From Cynocephalus volans (taxonomy: Eukaryota > Chordata > Mammalia > Dermoptera > Cynocephalidae): a DNA stretch of 64,000 nucleotides. The stretch covers positions 34,647,001 through 34,711,000 of the forward strand of contig NC_084470.1 of NCBI RefSeq assembly GCF_027409185.1. Direction: 5' to 3'. Positions 1 through 12,260 of the stretch are shown here, piece after piece; positions within the stretch are counted from its first letter, which is position 1, and every line of letters begins with the position of its first letter. The translations under genes and the position numbers were made by a program. Below the pieces are notes generated by a model that worked only from the letters and a program-made list of their open reading frames with translations, made no database searches and was not told where the DNA came from.

Positions 1-516
1 ACTGCCCTTGCAGGTTGACAGTTTCGAGAACTAGATGATAGGAGAAAGACCTTAGGAAAAGAATGGAAACATTTATGTCATCAAAAGGGGAGGCATCAGA
101 GCTGGGAGGAGATCTGCATAAGTAAAGCGCAATTCCTGGTTCACCTGGCATTGAGTAAACTCATTTGGCAAAAGGAGAGTCCTCATAGGACATGATAGAT
201 AGATCGCTGGATGTTGTTCCAAAGAAAGAGAAAGGGAAGCCCTTTTAGATTTGCCAGTGTGGTAAGAAAAGTTGGAGCTAAAAGAATTTTCTCTGTGCAT
301 GCCTCACTTCTCAATTTTTTGTTTCCTTTCTTTTTTTCCCTGGGCTCTTCTCTTTTAGAGGAATTTGAAGACCTTTGTTTTGTTTATGTTCTTTTATAAG
401 TTTCTGTGAACCAAGAACTGTGACATTGTCTACTGATATTTCTCTATTCTACTCCCTACTTCCTTTTTTTTTACATGTGAAAAAAATTTTCTTTGCAAAT
501 GTAATAATCATCATCA
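1..516. other. Intergenic DNA, nothing recognised
   Basis: AT-rich sequence with short chance ORFs on both strands (60-75 codons). None resembles a known protein and no repeat family was recognised. I see no exon-like or promoter-like structure. Confidence 0.5.
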
Positions 517-757
517 GGCAATGTGATGTAGCAAAAAGTATTCACAGGTTTTAAATTCAGACAGAACTGGATTTGATTCTAGTTCAGCCATTTAGTGACA
601 AATTGCTTGCTTTCCACGTATCTCATATTCTTATTCTGTAAAATGGGGAAAATAATGACTGACAAGAAAGTTAGATGTGAAGATTAGAAAATATTTATAC
701 ATGTAAAGCACTGTTTTTTTTTTTTACAACGTAGTAAATACAATATTTGCTCTGGTT
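517..757 (+). repeat. MIR SINE (ancient tRNA-derived)
   Basis: The order of MIR landmarks is readable: a gene-internal part with 'ggatttgattctagttcagcc', then a 'ctgtaaaatgggga' core near 640, then 'gaagattagaaaatattta' and 'gtaaagcactg' near 700. The copy is heavily diverged and has an inserted T-run at about 714-726. MIRs are shared by all mammals, so this predates placental radiation. Confidence 0.75.
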
Positions 758-3700
758 ATTACCAATTCATTCCACATTCATATCGAGAAAGTTTATATTT
801 TATGACAGAAACTTTCCTTCTTGCTGTAATACATCAATGAATACAAAATAAAATGAAACCCATTCTATACATTGTCAAGAAACTTACATTGTAGACAGTA
901 ATCAAATAATAAAAATGTAAGATAGTTTCAGCTATAGTCAAATGCTGTGAAGAAAAACAAGACAGGCTAAGAGGAAAAGAGCAGGGCTGGAGTGGGGATA
1001 GTTCATATAGGGTGGTTAGGGAAGTCCTAATACATATTTGTTCTTAATGAAGAAAATACCATATATAAAAATGTTATATAAAACATTTGTTGAGAAAACA
1101 ATGATTCAGAAATAGTTTTGAATACTGCAAAAATACTATCAGTTTTACAAGAAATTACTTCAAATAGAGATACATTACAGAGTATCCATACAAGTGCTAG
1201 ATAATTTGTGTTTTATCAAAGGCTGAAAGACAAAGAATATTAAATCTAAATGGCTTGAAACCAGTGACTAATAAAGATCAATAAGAAACAAAAGCAAATT
1301 GTCTTTGAAAGTGTGATTTTAGCCAACGGAAAAATATGGTACAACTCTTTTAAAATATCTACTTTATGTTCTTTCAAGAACAAACTATTACATAAAATGA
1401 ATTCAGCCCTGTCCTTATTGTATGGTGCTTAAAATATAAACTTCAGGAAGCAAAATATCTGGGTTTCTAAGCTCTGATTTTTTCTTAGCTGTGTGAACTA
1501 GCTTACATAACTTGTATGTTACTTTGTTGATGATGCTAACTTCGGGGGAATTTTTCTTTTATGAGAAAACCAATGCAATCTATGACAAAAATGATATCTA
1601 TTTGGAAACAGAGTAGTACTATATGTATGTACTAAGCTCACTCAAACGTCAGCTGTAATAAAATATCCTACTGAGGTAAAATAAGTGAAGCAAATAATGG
1701 TGTGTTAAATATAATGATTAGGCTGGTTGTTTTCTATGGTCTTTTCCAATTCTAACTAAATGACTCTTTAATTTCCTTCACATATTATGGCCCACATCAC
1801 TCTACAATTATTTTGAGGCAACTAAATCTTTAAGCTCTGTGATTAAAAATAAAAATCATTTAAAAAAAATATTGTTTGTTCTTTAACATTCATAGTTTTA
1901 GATTATCTTGCAAAGTGGTATAACTAGAAGCCATTGGGTTATATACAATTATCCTCTTTAAATTTGGGAAATTCCACTTTCCCAGAACTTTGTCTTTCTT
2001 CAACAAAGGTAATACATATGACATACACATATGTATGTGTATATGTGTACATTATACACATTATAACTAAGTATGTGAGCAAACAATAACACTTTAGTTT
2101 AATGCGTTAATATTATTTCAAGTAACTGATAAGTTGTCACAATTTTATGCCATCATTTTTTAAAAATGTTTAAAATATTTATAAATTTTTATTTTCAGAG
2201 AAATCATACTCAATACTCAGGTAGCTTGTATTTGAAATAAAATGACCTCTTTTTCGAGTAGTCAGAGGAGAATAAGCAAATATTAACTGCCTTGAGTTCC
2301 TTTCCTAAAACTGTACAAATGAGGGGCTCTTTAAGATTATAATCCACATTCTCATTTCTAGTGAGTCATCTTCTGTCATATAAAATATAATACAAATGGA
2401 ATGTGGGGACTCATCCTCTAGCTAATGCATTGTTTAGAGACCTACTAACTTTGGATAAGAGCACGTGGCCATGAGGACACAAGAAAATCTAAGCACTGCA
2501 GAAGCAGCCACATAATTTGCTTCTTGATTTATTGCATCTTTGGCAGGCAATGCTCCAAGCTTCCATGCATATATGGGCAATTGGGGCATCTGTGATGAAG
2601 TGCTGTTGACAGAAGTATGGCCCATGGTAACATGATTGCTATAATAAGGAACTGTGGTAAGTCAGACAGCTGTATCAATGGTTATTCTCTGCTTTGATAT
2701 TTCAAAATGTCAACGCACTATCACAAACTGTCAGGAGATAAAATTTAAAGATGTGGCGGGGGGAGGAAAGAACATTTCTATCTGCAGTTCTTTAATCAGG
2801 TCATTGTTTAAGACATCTCTACTCACAGGTGTATAATACATGCTATTCTGCTACTTCTCTAAAAAATGAGGATTTCACTAAAATCCGAATGTCAAGTTCA
2901 TCAGTCTTATTTTAAAGTCATCATTTATTTTGCCTTGTAAAATGTTATATCTTAACCCTTCTAGGTGCACACTGGAATCTTCATGCCAACATATAAGAAC
3001 TTATAACTGATATTACTACACACAAGAACGTATATTTCTAATAATAAAAACTATATCAGAGAAGACAGAAAAAGTCTTCACTTTAATCTGTATTCAGCTA
3101 TTTCATACTCGCAGACTAAACATTTGGGAAGTCATAATTTAGCCCACCCATTCCATGTTTTGGAGCTGTCTATCCTATAGAAAAAAAAAAATCTTAAAAA
3201 AATAGCTAACTATTCTTTATTTGACTCATCTTCTTTTTCTTGTCTCTCTCTCTCTCTGTGCTCCAATTTATCATGTATTGATCTTTAAAGTATTAATGCC
3301 TTGCGTAGTAATAACTTCATGGAAAACAAATGATATATGTACTGACTATAATATATTTGGTATACTTCATCAAACTTTTAATTCAGGAATTGATCCACAT
3401 GCTAAAATACAGAATAAATTCTACCAGAAATTAAGGACAATATGTAACTGACAAATTATACAAAATATAGTACTTTATAAGGGAAATATCTTGTTCTTTT
3501 ATGTACATAATCTGTCATTGCATTCAAAGGTTAGTGCATATTTTTCTTGGCCAGAGTTAGAAATTTTACTAGCTAGATAGAGTTTTTCTAGCAAAGAAGG
3601 AAGGAAGACTGCTACATGACCAGCAATTTAGTTCTAGCACTTTAACGGAATGGCCAAACTAAACCTGAGAATACTGAAATATTTTGTTGCATATGGAAAT

Positions 3701-4000
3701 ACAAAGAAATAATTAAATATTGTCACATTCCATGACAGGAACTATGATTGTATTGAAAATTCAATCAGATTTTCTTGTCAGTCCAATAACTATAATTTTA
3801 ACATGTTCAGACCAAAAACCCAATGAACCATGGTATTGCATTCAACAAACAGAATGAAACCAGACTCTGTCTATGATTTAGAAAATACAAAATATATTTA
3901 CTATATATTTATGTTTTCAGCTGTATTTTACTTAAGTAAAAGGACAGTTTTTAAAAATGGAATAAAAATTCATATATACTATTCTTTTTTATAGTCTTAC
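758..4000. other. Intergenic DNA, no element recognised
   Basis: More than 3 kb of AT-rich sequence without an ORF above 80 codons and without a repeat I can name. Small features only: alternating tatg/catac around 2015-2060 and an A-run at 3181-3191. It may hold very old repeats below my recognition limit. Confidence 0.45.
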
Positions 4001-4520
4001 ACATTAACTTACCCAACAGCATTGCACTTGCTGCTAATGAAAAGAGAGCAGGCTGTACAAATCTTCTTAAGTCTCCTGTGGCAAAAATACTATTACAGAA
4101 ATGAATAGAAGGAAGTCTCTGGAGCTTTTCTCTTGCCTTCTTGTTTTAGCAAAGGCTGTTAGGATCACACTGAGAACTGTCAAAGCTGAATAAACCACTG
4201 GCAATTGGGTTTATACCCTTTGGGCAGTCAAGCTTTCAGAGGGGATGATTCGACTTTGTCCAAGCACCAATATATTAGAAACAATGTGAAAACTCCCGAA
4301 AAATGAAGCCTGGCTCTTAACTGTAGACAAAGAGGCACTTTGCCGCTGGTGGTTTGCAAGGGAAGGCTTGTCAGAGAGAGTTAATTCAAGCAGCCTGAAA
4401 TTACATCAACCCTATGCATCTAAGTACTGTTAATCTGCAGCTTTGCACATTGTATTTTCAAAGCAGTTCAGCTGCAGGGTGGGAGAACAACTGGGTACAC
4501 ACAATCATTTAGAAATGTAA
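4001..4520. other. Unique segment of higher GC, possible conserved non-coding DNA
   Basis: This stretch is less AT-rich than its surroundings and free of recognisable repeats. It includes CAGCTG E-box-like hexamers and ATGCAT/TAATCTG motifs around 4405-4480. This is only an impression of complexity; conservation cannot be judged from one sequence. Confidence 0.2.
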
Positions 4521-4969
4521 AATTTCTTAACTCCTATCTTTGACGAGAAAATGCTCATTAAGTTTTATAGGGTGAGGTAGGAGGGATGCCTTCCAAGCTA
4601 CCTCTAGCATATTATTTGAAAGTCAAATTCAGATTATTATTTTATGATATCTTCCAAGCACATTTAATTTTTTTTAAATAAATGAGCAAATTCATTGCTA
4701 ACTAGAATTATGGAAATATGGATATATATGAAAGGTATTTGTGAGGTCAAGACCTCTATGTTCATTTTACAAATGAATATACTGAGTACTTCAGAGTGAG
4801 TTTTGGAAATCTCATTTATATAGAAAACATTACAAATGCACTATCAATATCAATAATTTGAAAATTTTATTTATTTTCAATTTATACATTGGTAGACTTG
4901 GAATATGTATATCATAATGTTAATATTTATCAGATACTGAATGCGTACATTCACTGACTGTATATAAAT

Positions 4970-4988
4970 ATGTGTGCATGTTTGTGTG

Positions 4989-5020
<32 letters not shown>

Positions 5021-5028
5021 CATATAAT
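4970..5028. repeat. (TG)n / (TA)n microsatellite
   Basis: Alternating tgtgta/tatata runs into an uninterrupted tg tract at about 4999-5020. Overlapping ORFs here are repeat artefacts. Confidence 0.9.
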
Positions 5029-5869
5029 ATGTATACAGAGAGAAAGAGAAGAAAGGTTTTTGTATGCTATGCAGGCACTGGCTTGGACAGTAAAGTGGTA
5101 TCTGATTTAATAGAGTTTATAAATATATTTCTATTTTCCAATATTTTCTGGACCCCAAAAGAATTTTTATAACCTATCTGAATGTTAATGCATGCAAAAT
5201 GCACATTTCTAGTGAGATTCATGTTAGTTATTTGTTTTCTGCATGAAAGAGCAAACATTTTAAGCCTGATTTTTCTACTTACTAGCTGTGAAAACTTCAC
5301 CAACTGATTTAAAAATTTAATTTCAATTTTTATAAAATAAAAATAATAACTAATTACAGGGTTTTCAAGATTACATTATTTAACTCATTCAAAGACTCTG
5401 ACATAAAGTAGGCTGAACAAATATTTTTCCTGAACTCAGAATTTTACATGATGGCAAAAATTTATCTTCTAAAACGTATTTTGTCCTTGAATTACAGTAT
5501 GTGTTTGCTCAATGATCTCATTCCTAATTGATGTACCATCTCTATCATACCCTTAACTAGAATTCTCATATTAACCTGTATGGTCAAATCCCTAAACTTC
5601 GTGAAAACATCTTAGAAGAAAAAGCATTTAAATATGTGCCCTGAAATATTAAGTTGATGACATGTTACTATGTGTTTATTCTTGAAACATCAGTAACTAT
5701 GCTTCATTTCCTCATTAAGGAATTCAGATTAATAAGAATAAATTTCACATTTTGAATTATGCTGCTCAATTGCAGAGCTGTCTAAGGATTAAGAAATCAG
5801 TTCACAGTAATATGAATTTAAGCTGAATCCAGTAATCAACTCTTAAATTTTGTCTAATGAAAGTGTGTA

Positions 5870-6040
5870 CATTCACATGGCAAATCAGCTGATTTAGCTG
5901 ACCCCTGTTCAGGTCATGGATCAATTCACCAAATGTACTTATGTATTTCTCCAAAGTCATACACCGGTGAAGCACAAAATTAACAACTCTTCTTATGGGG
6001 AAATGTTGGTTCTTCGATTTTCTAGCCTTTTTCTTTTAAC
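5870..6040 (+). repeat. Fragment of an LTR-like repeat, second copy at 37.2-37.4 kb
   Basis: The stretch 'tatttctccaaagtcatac', followed by an A-rich block with 'aacaac', a 'ttatgggga' block and a pyrimidine-rich end, closely parallels 37287-37370. The 37-kb copy continues into an LTR-like end with AATAAA, so this is probably a truncated copy of the same LTR. The family name is unknown to me. Confidence 0.45.
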
Positions 6041-6410
6041 TTTATTTCCATCCCTTATTTAAAATTAAACAATTAGAGAAAGTGAATAATGTAATATTTT
6101 ATTAGTATTTTACATTACTTACATACACAAACAACATTTTTACATCTGCCTTTGCATACTTTGCATAACATACGAGAAAAATCAGTACATAAAGCAGTCT
6201 ATGCAGAGTCACTTATTACTTTATGGGTATCCCAAAGTTGAAACTGTGTTTATTGTATTCTAAAGATAAAAAGTAATTAAATAGCTGTTTTGAATTTTTC
6301 TTTATTTTTCCGATGTATATTTTAAAATAGAACTTTCCTCTAAGCTGATTTGTTTTAAGTAAACATTATCTTAAGAATTACTCTTTAATTTTGTAAACAA
6401 TCTTCTATGA

Positions 6411-6501
6411 AAGCATTTTTAATGAGTTGGTTAGAGCACAGTCTTTTAACACCAAGGTCAAGGGTTTGAATTCCCTTACTGGCCAGCCACCAAAAAATAA
6501 A
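6411..6501 (+). repeat. tRNA-Ile-type SINE fragment (CYN-like)
   Basis: 'gagttggttagagcac', 'aacaccaaggtcaaggg' and 'tttgaattccc' match the copy at 23304, followed by 'ggccagccac' and a short A-rich tail. The first 15 or so bases, including most of the A box, are mutated or lost. Its B-box-like motif is 'ggtttgaattcc', one base longer than consensus. It is almost certainly not transcribed by Pol III. Confidence 0.8.
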
Positions 6502-6992
6502 AATTCTGGAGAAAGCCTTTTAAAAAGCCATATAGTATTACATTGTGTAGATCTACTATAATTCCTTAAATTCAAATACCTGATTTGGATATGTGGATTA
6601 ATCAATTTGACAAAATTCTGACGAAACATTAGCTTGCGAATTCCTGAGAAGTATCTTGTAAATCTCTGTAATTTATTCCTTAACCTAAATTTTCAAAATG
6701 GAATTGTTGGGCAAAAGGCGATGTGAATATTTAAGTTTTCCTTTATGAAACTTTGCAGTAATTCACATACCACTTGTGTATAAGAATGCCTGAATATTTT
6801 ACTCCAAACCCCCCACACAACATCAAATTAATAGGCAAAACCAGTAAATTTATAATTTAAATATATTTGAGTTGCTTGCTTATGTTGGCAAATTTACATT
6901 ATGTTAGAGCCACTCTCTAATGAATTTATAATGTTTTTATTAAAGCTTCTTTATGTATTTTACAAAGTGTTTTCACATTGACCACTTCCATG

Positions 6993-7065
<73 letters not shown>

Positions 7066-8164
7066 TGTGTGTGTGCGCGCGCGCGCGCGTCTTAGAAATG
7101 CTTTCCACGTGGACTTGGGAACCTGTGTTTTGCCTCCACCCTGATGCTGTACTTCCTCCCTGCATCAGTTGGGATGGCTGGTTTACTGTGGGGTCTGTTA
7201 GCATAGTGTCCCTATATTTGAATGCTACTGATCCCAAGTGTTTGAGGAGATTCTAAACTAAATGACTGCTTTCTCTTCTAATCTAACCCTCACTTTCCTA
7301 TTCAGTCTCCTATTTTCTGAATTTGGCTTCTCCTACTATCTGCAGTATTTGTTTTCCTTGACAGTGCTCTGCTTATTTAAAACATGAAGTTGTGGGTGCC
7401 CCCACATAGTCTTTATTCAGGTCCTATTTTACTATATATTAAAATAAACCCTGAAAAATTTCAATTTGTTTTATATATATAATGCCTTTTCCAAATTCTT
7501 GGCTTAAATGTAGTTCCTGCTTCCCCCGCAAGTTTATATTTTTTTAATTAGCCTCTGAAAAATAAAGGAAAGAAAATCTTCACGTTTCTGTAGCACTTGC
7601 TTAGGATATATCAAAACCGAATGTTACGTTTGCCCCCAGCTAGCTCTAACCAGCTGAAGTTGTTATGAAACCATAACCTTTGAGGGACTTCATTATGTTA
7701 GATCCTCAGGACTTAATACACCCTCTGGACCAAACGTATGACTTTTTTATGCAAAGAACAATGGGACTTGTTTTATCCAACCATATACCAGTGGCCTCAT
7801 ACCATCTTATCTAAAATGCTCCTTTTAGTGCTTAGATGGTATAACCATGATGTAGTCCCCTCCTCTTCAAGGGCTTAAAAACTCTGACTTGATGTCTCAG
7901 CAAAATACTCCAATTTTTTTCACTTACCTGTGTTCCCTTGCCTGGCATCTCCTGCACCTCCATTCCTACTCCCATGACGTGGTGGTCTTTGTTTTACTCT
8001 CTAAAGCATCATTTTCTTGAATCTAAGTCACCGTAAAATTTTAAGACACATCATAGCTTTAATAAAAGGCTTTATCGGGGGACGGCATTAATAAACATGA
8101 TGTAAAATTGTTTACATTAATTTTAAGCCACAATCTGATATCAGAATTGTTGAAATGTGGAGAA
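6502..8164. other. Intergenic DNA around the microsatellite
   Basis: Apart from the dinucleotide tract, no named element. The part 7640-8060 has some LTR-like flavour (a 'ggcttaaaaactc' TATA-like string, a pyrimidine-rich downstream stretch, 'taataaaag' near 8060), but no TG...CA ends or target duplication were found, so I do not call it an LTR. Confidence 0.4.
6993..7090. repeat. (TG)n-(CG)n microsatellite, Z-DNA-type tract
   Basis: A perfect alternating purine-pyrimidine run of 98 nt: mostly tg dinucleotides, then a gcgcgtgtgtgtg transition and a terminal block of cg repeats (about 7074-7089). The Cys/Val and His/Thr ORFs over it on both strands are artefacts. Confidence 0.95.
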
Positions 8165-8340
8165 AAATGGACCCTGGCTCTGAGGTCAAGTGGGCTGTGT
8201 TCAAGACCTGATTCCACTACTTATTATTGGATGATCTTGGAATCTCTCTGGACCTCTGTTTTCTTATCTTTAAAATGGAGATAATAATTGAACCTACTTT
8301 CAGAGTGGCTGTGATGGTTAAATAAAATAATTCAAATTAA
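8165..8340 (+). repeat. MIR SINE
   Basis: Readable MIR order: 'gggctgtgttcaagacctgattccac', 'tggatgatcttgg', 'cctctgttttcttatctttaaaatgg', 'gagataataattgaacctac', then 'gtgatggttaaataaaataat'. Forward orientation, diverged but nearly continuous through the core. Confidence 0.85.
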
Positions 8341-9957
8341 ACTCGGAGTTTAGCAGAAAAATGTTACTCAGAAATGCTGATCAATACAATTATAAATTAA
8401 TTCTTGAGGAATGGTGTCAAAATTCTTTTATATAATACTATAAAAATGTGTCTAATGCTTACTCTCTTTTATGATGCTTTCAAAGAAGTTCTAAAACTAA
8501 ACATATTCATTGTTTCTCATATCCACAGGTAAACTAAACTCAAATGAAAGAAGTTTTGATGCCAAAGGTAGAACTGCTAGTTACATGAAAAAATGTGATG
8601 GTCTATCAGCTCACTTCTAAGACCTTCAGAGAAGTCTGAATGATGCCTTAAATACAGCTTCTTCCTTTCCTCAGTGAACACACTTGGCAAGCACAGAACC
8701 AGGATTGCAGAATCAAGATTGGCATCTTTTCTTTCCAATTTTATATTCTTCATTGGGTTACAAACTACCATGATTAGGAAACCTGAGTACCTTACGATAT
8801 TATCTCCTCTGCTGTCGGGATTTTCCTCAAGTGTCCCCTTACTTCCCTGTCTCTATCTAATGAAATGCAGTAAACTATTTGTAAAGGTCACGTGGGAAAC
8901 ACATTCCAAGTAGCAGAACTTACAGACTAGAGACCCAGAATATACCGTCTTTCCCTCTCAAAAGTCACATCAAACTCAATGGGTAACTATTTAGTTTTGG
9001 GGTGGCAGTAAAACAGGAAAAAAGTGAAATGGGCTGAATCTTTGCGTTCCATTTTGATTTTTCTTTCTATCATTATCCTTGGACTCATCTTTTATGATTA
9101 TATTCATTGTAATATACTTGAAATCTCCTGTAAATACAACTCCAGTAAGACAAAATATTTATCTCCAACTAAAACTTTGTAAAAAGTTTTACCAAATGGC
9201 TAAAACACAATATATTCAATATATTTGGTTGTCAGTGAATTTTTTCAAATAATATAGCTTCCAGGAAAATGACATTAACCCATATTGTTGACTCCATGGA
9301 AACCCTGCACTTCGTAAACATTCAACGAATACAGAGCATTTTTGCCCTTTCATTTAACTTCAGCAAGTACTATGCCCAGTCATTCATTTTTTTAATGTTC
9401 ATGTAACTAAAATGGATATGGGGGCTGAGAGAGCAATTTATTTAGGCTTGCATAAAGATACCACTGCAGTATTTGGAAATTAGAGGAAATTAGAGTGGGC
9501 AATTTCTCATTAGAGTAGTAAACACACACACACAATGAAGGCACATGTACGCTGCAGCAAAATGCTGACAGAGGATTATTTTAAAATGAGACGCTTTCCA
9601 ACCTGCTTTGCAAAACTGTATTTACAAAATCATGGACAAATATAAGCTGGATCAAAAAAAAAAAAGAAAAGAAAGAAAGAAAGAAAGAAACAAGAGCAGA
9701 AGGATACTCTAAAATTATTTGTAATTGACTTTCTTAAGGTAAAAAGTCAAATTGGAGTTCAGTTTATTTAATTATGGAATAAGAGCTGTCCTCCATCCCC
9801 ATTAAAAGGATAATAAAGGCACAACATATGTTATCAAAAAGCATAATTTTGAGTCACACTCTTCTCATTGCTTTGCTGTGTAAATGTCTCTCTGTGCCTA
9901 AGTTTCTGCTGTGAAAAGGGTTTTATAATAATAACAACTTCAAAGGCTGAATATTCC
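8341..9957. other. Intergenic DNA with a (GAAA)n tract at about 9652-9692
   Basis: No gene or transposon recognised. The only clear structure is the A-rich and gaaa-repeated tract near 9652-9692, possibly the decayed tail of an old retroposon. Confidence 0.45.
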
Positions 9958-10130
9958 ATTTTAACAATATTTTTATTCAAAATATTTTAACATTTACTTG
10001 TACATATTTGTGGGGTATAGTATATTGTTTCAATGCATGCATATACTGCAGAATGATTTGCTTAGGGTAGATAACGTTTGACCTATAGCAGATAGAATTT
10101 ATCTCTAAGTAACTCATTTCAATTATTTCT
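9958..10130 (-). mobile_element. L1 3' UTR fragment, 5'-truncated
   Basis: Read on the minus strand this is the end of an L1MA/L1PB-type 3' UTR: on the plus strand 'acttgtacatatttgtgggg', 'tgtttcaatgcatgcatat' and 'tgatttgcttagggta' appear in the order of the antisense consensus. A pyrimidine-rich tract follows at 10126-10166. Confidence 0.65.
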
Positions 10131-10292
10131 TTTTCTTTTTTCTTTTTTTCTTTTCTTTTCTTTTTTGCTTTAAGTAACCACATAGGGATTAATTTGCTCA
10201 AAATTTCAATTTTTGATACATTCTTATGATGGGAGTTATTTCATAGACTTACAAGGATCTAAGGAGCTGAAAAATAGAGTAACTCCTGAACT

Positions 10293-10880
10293 CAGAGGTT
10301 TCCAAACATTCTCACGTTGCAGCACTTTTGATGCCTTAGTATTTTTCACACAGTACTCCTCAGCCAAAAGAAATAAGTCCTGTTTTAAGTAGGTCCAAAC
10401 AACTTAATAAATATTGATGTTCTAACAACTTAGTAGCTACATGATAATATATATTAATTAAAAGTAAAATATTATTTTAATTTCTTTCCTAAATTATCAC
10501 GATTACTTACTAATGGGATGTATGCACCTGTTGGTCCTGACACAATTTCTGAAATTTGAAATAAGAATGGACCCCTTTACCCACATTTTCCATTCCTCAT
10601 TGACTTTCGTGTTGTACTTGCATTTTATCACAGCAACCACAGAAAACTGAGCTTCACAAAGAGATGGCATCTTGAAATGTAGGAATGTAGCACAGTGCAA
10701 CGTTGAAATGTGAGTACCCTCATGCAAGGAGTTTGTCCAGCACCTGACACACTGTCTTGCCTTTGAAACATTTGAGATATCAGGTGACGCCCGTGTGAGC
10801 TCACCGAAATGCTTTGGACTGCCTCCCACATAGCTTGGGAAGCCTGACCTTAACCAATCGTCTTTTATCATTAAAAATGA
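10293..10880 (-). mobile_element. Decayed hAT DNA transposon with transposase C-terminus
   Basis: The left end, 10293 onward, reads CAGAGGTTTCCAAAC, a typical hAT terminal inverted repeat (CAGnGGTTCCCAAAC). On the minus strand, upstream of a stop near 10503, a reading frame runs from 10871 and contains 'PSLCEAQFSVVAVIKCKY' followed by a terminal 'HPIS' motif. This resembles the hAT C-terminal dimerisation domain, where LCEAGFS...IKTKYRNRL...HPSH is common in Charlie/ZBED-type transposases. The last ~55 codons align convincingly; upstream similarity fades and the catalytic core is absent, as is the opposite end. The part between TIR and stop would be the element's 3' non-coding region. It is a dead fragment. 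Assignment rests on motif memory, so a profile search is needed for the family. Confidence 0.6.
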
Positions 10881-11574
10881 AGATATTTTACTGTTACCAA
10901 CAGAGGTTTTTGTGCCCTACTACAAGTAGACTGTCATTGTGAAACACTATGACAAGTTTTTTCCTCAAGCAAAGAAACAACTAGATGAAGTCCATCCTTT
11001 TCCCTCTAACGCACAGCATAACAACACACTTCTGGATGCAGCACTGTTGGTGACTGGCTTCTTACCTTTCTTGCCAGCCCTGTTCTTACGGTGTCTAGCA
11101 GGAGGAGGCTGATATAGCAGATGGCAACTAAAACTCTTATCTTCTTTTTGGGTGTGGGACAGAGAATGAAAGGGAGAGCAAAGCTGGATGGAAAATGCAG
11201 GTAATTCCACCCCAAGAAATGGGGAGGAAGAGGATGGGTCCTCTTATTTTATTTCTAGTATTGACCCATTACCATCTCCAAAAATCTGGCCAAGTAACAC
11301 TTAAACAGGTGATTTCTTAAGCCTCTGATGCTGTCCTGGAAGCGCCAGCTAGCCACTGCATCCAGAATCACCTCTATCAATTCTTAAGTCTGGGGGAGGA
11401 AACACCACCAGGTGGTGCCAAAGCAAGCAAGAACTTGTACTCACCTAAATTTTGCAGTCTATTCCTAAATTCCCACTCAGCCAGCTGTATAGGCTCATCC
11501 TGACCATTTAATTAGCCCACATTTTACAGGATTGAATATTTTGGATCCACTCATTTAGTTATGGTGTTAGGAGT
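10881..11574. other. Intergenic DNA, no element recognised
   Basis: Two overlapping minus-strand ORFs of 69-81 codons in 10965-11215 have no recognisable motifs and look like chance. No repeat family identified. Confidence 0.45.
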
Positions 11575-11660
11575 GTTAACTTTATTAAATATCTACTGCA
11601 TGTCAGTTCTGTTCTAGCACATACTAAGTGCTACAGGAATGACAGGGAAAACTAATTCTT
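11575..11660 (-). repeat. L2 LINE 3' end fragment
   Basis: The plus strand reads 'ttattaaatatctactgcatgtcagttctgttctagca', then 'ctaagtgctacaggaatgac', the antisense of the L2 3' terminus. Short and diverged. Confidence 0.5.
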
Positions 11661-11959
11661 CTGTAACTCAAAGAAGGGAATACTTTTGAGGTTTCTCACA
11701 AGTAGATAAGAACCTGAGTTAATTCATCCAGTGTCCTAGCCATGAACCAGATCCTTGTCCCTAGTGCTAATATATCACCAAATATGAGGCATCCAAACTT
11801 CTGCTCATGGGGCCAGACCTTGGAGAACTCAGAAAGCCTGATGGAATCTTCCAGTCATGCCAGAAGATAGGTCCCCACCATAACCGGAAAGTTCATCCTG
11901 CTACCCTAACATAAAATTAAACTTGTTTGGAATGGGTATGGCGAAAACCATTGATTTTG

Positions 11960-12260
11960 CAATATTTACTTGATAAACAATTATTATATTGAATTTGTAA
12001 TGTTCTTCAGTAGTGCTTTGGTTATATTATTGGCAACTTTGTGTTCTTTTTTATAATATTTATACTCTTATTTTCTTTGTTTTCTAACTGAATTGACTAG
12101 ATTTTTCAGAATAATGTTAAATGATACTACTTATCGTGAGCAGATTAAACTATTCCTGACCTTAATGGAAATCCTTTCAGCATTGTATTATGAAGTGCAT
12201 TTTTGACATGCCAATTTTCAATATATATTTAAATATAAATACTGATATATTTTATATTTC
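11960..12260 (-). mobile_element. Old L1 ORF2 fragment
   Basis: On the plus strand, 'tgactagatttttcagaat', 'aatgttaaatgatac' and 'ctattcctgaccttaatgg' follow the order of the antisense L1 RT region seen better preserved near 15210-15320. Boundaries are approximate. Confidence 0.4.

Noticed and set aside
6926-7256. Cys/Val-rich and His/Thr-rich ORFs of 63-103 codons on both strands
   Set aside because: They are translations of the (TG)n tract with random flanks.
7640-8060. Possible solo LTR
   Set aside because: TATA-like and AATAAA-like strings are present but no TG...CA ends, no target duplication and no recognised family.
10965-11215. Two overlapping minus-strand ORFs
   Set aside because: No known motif and no supporting signals.
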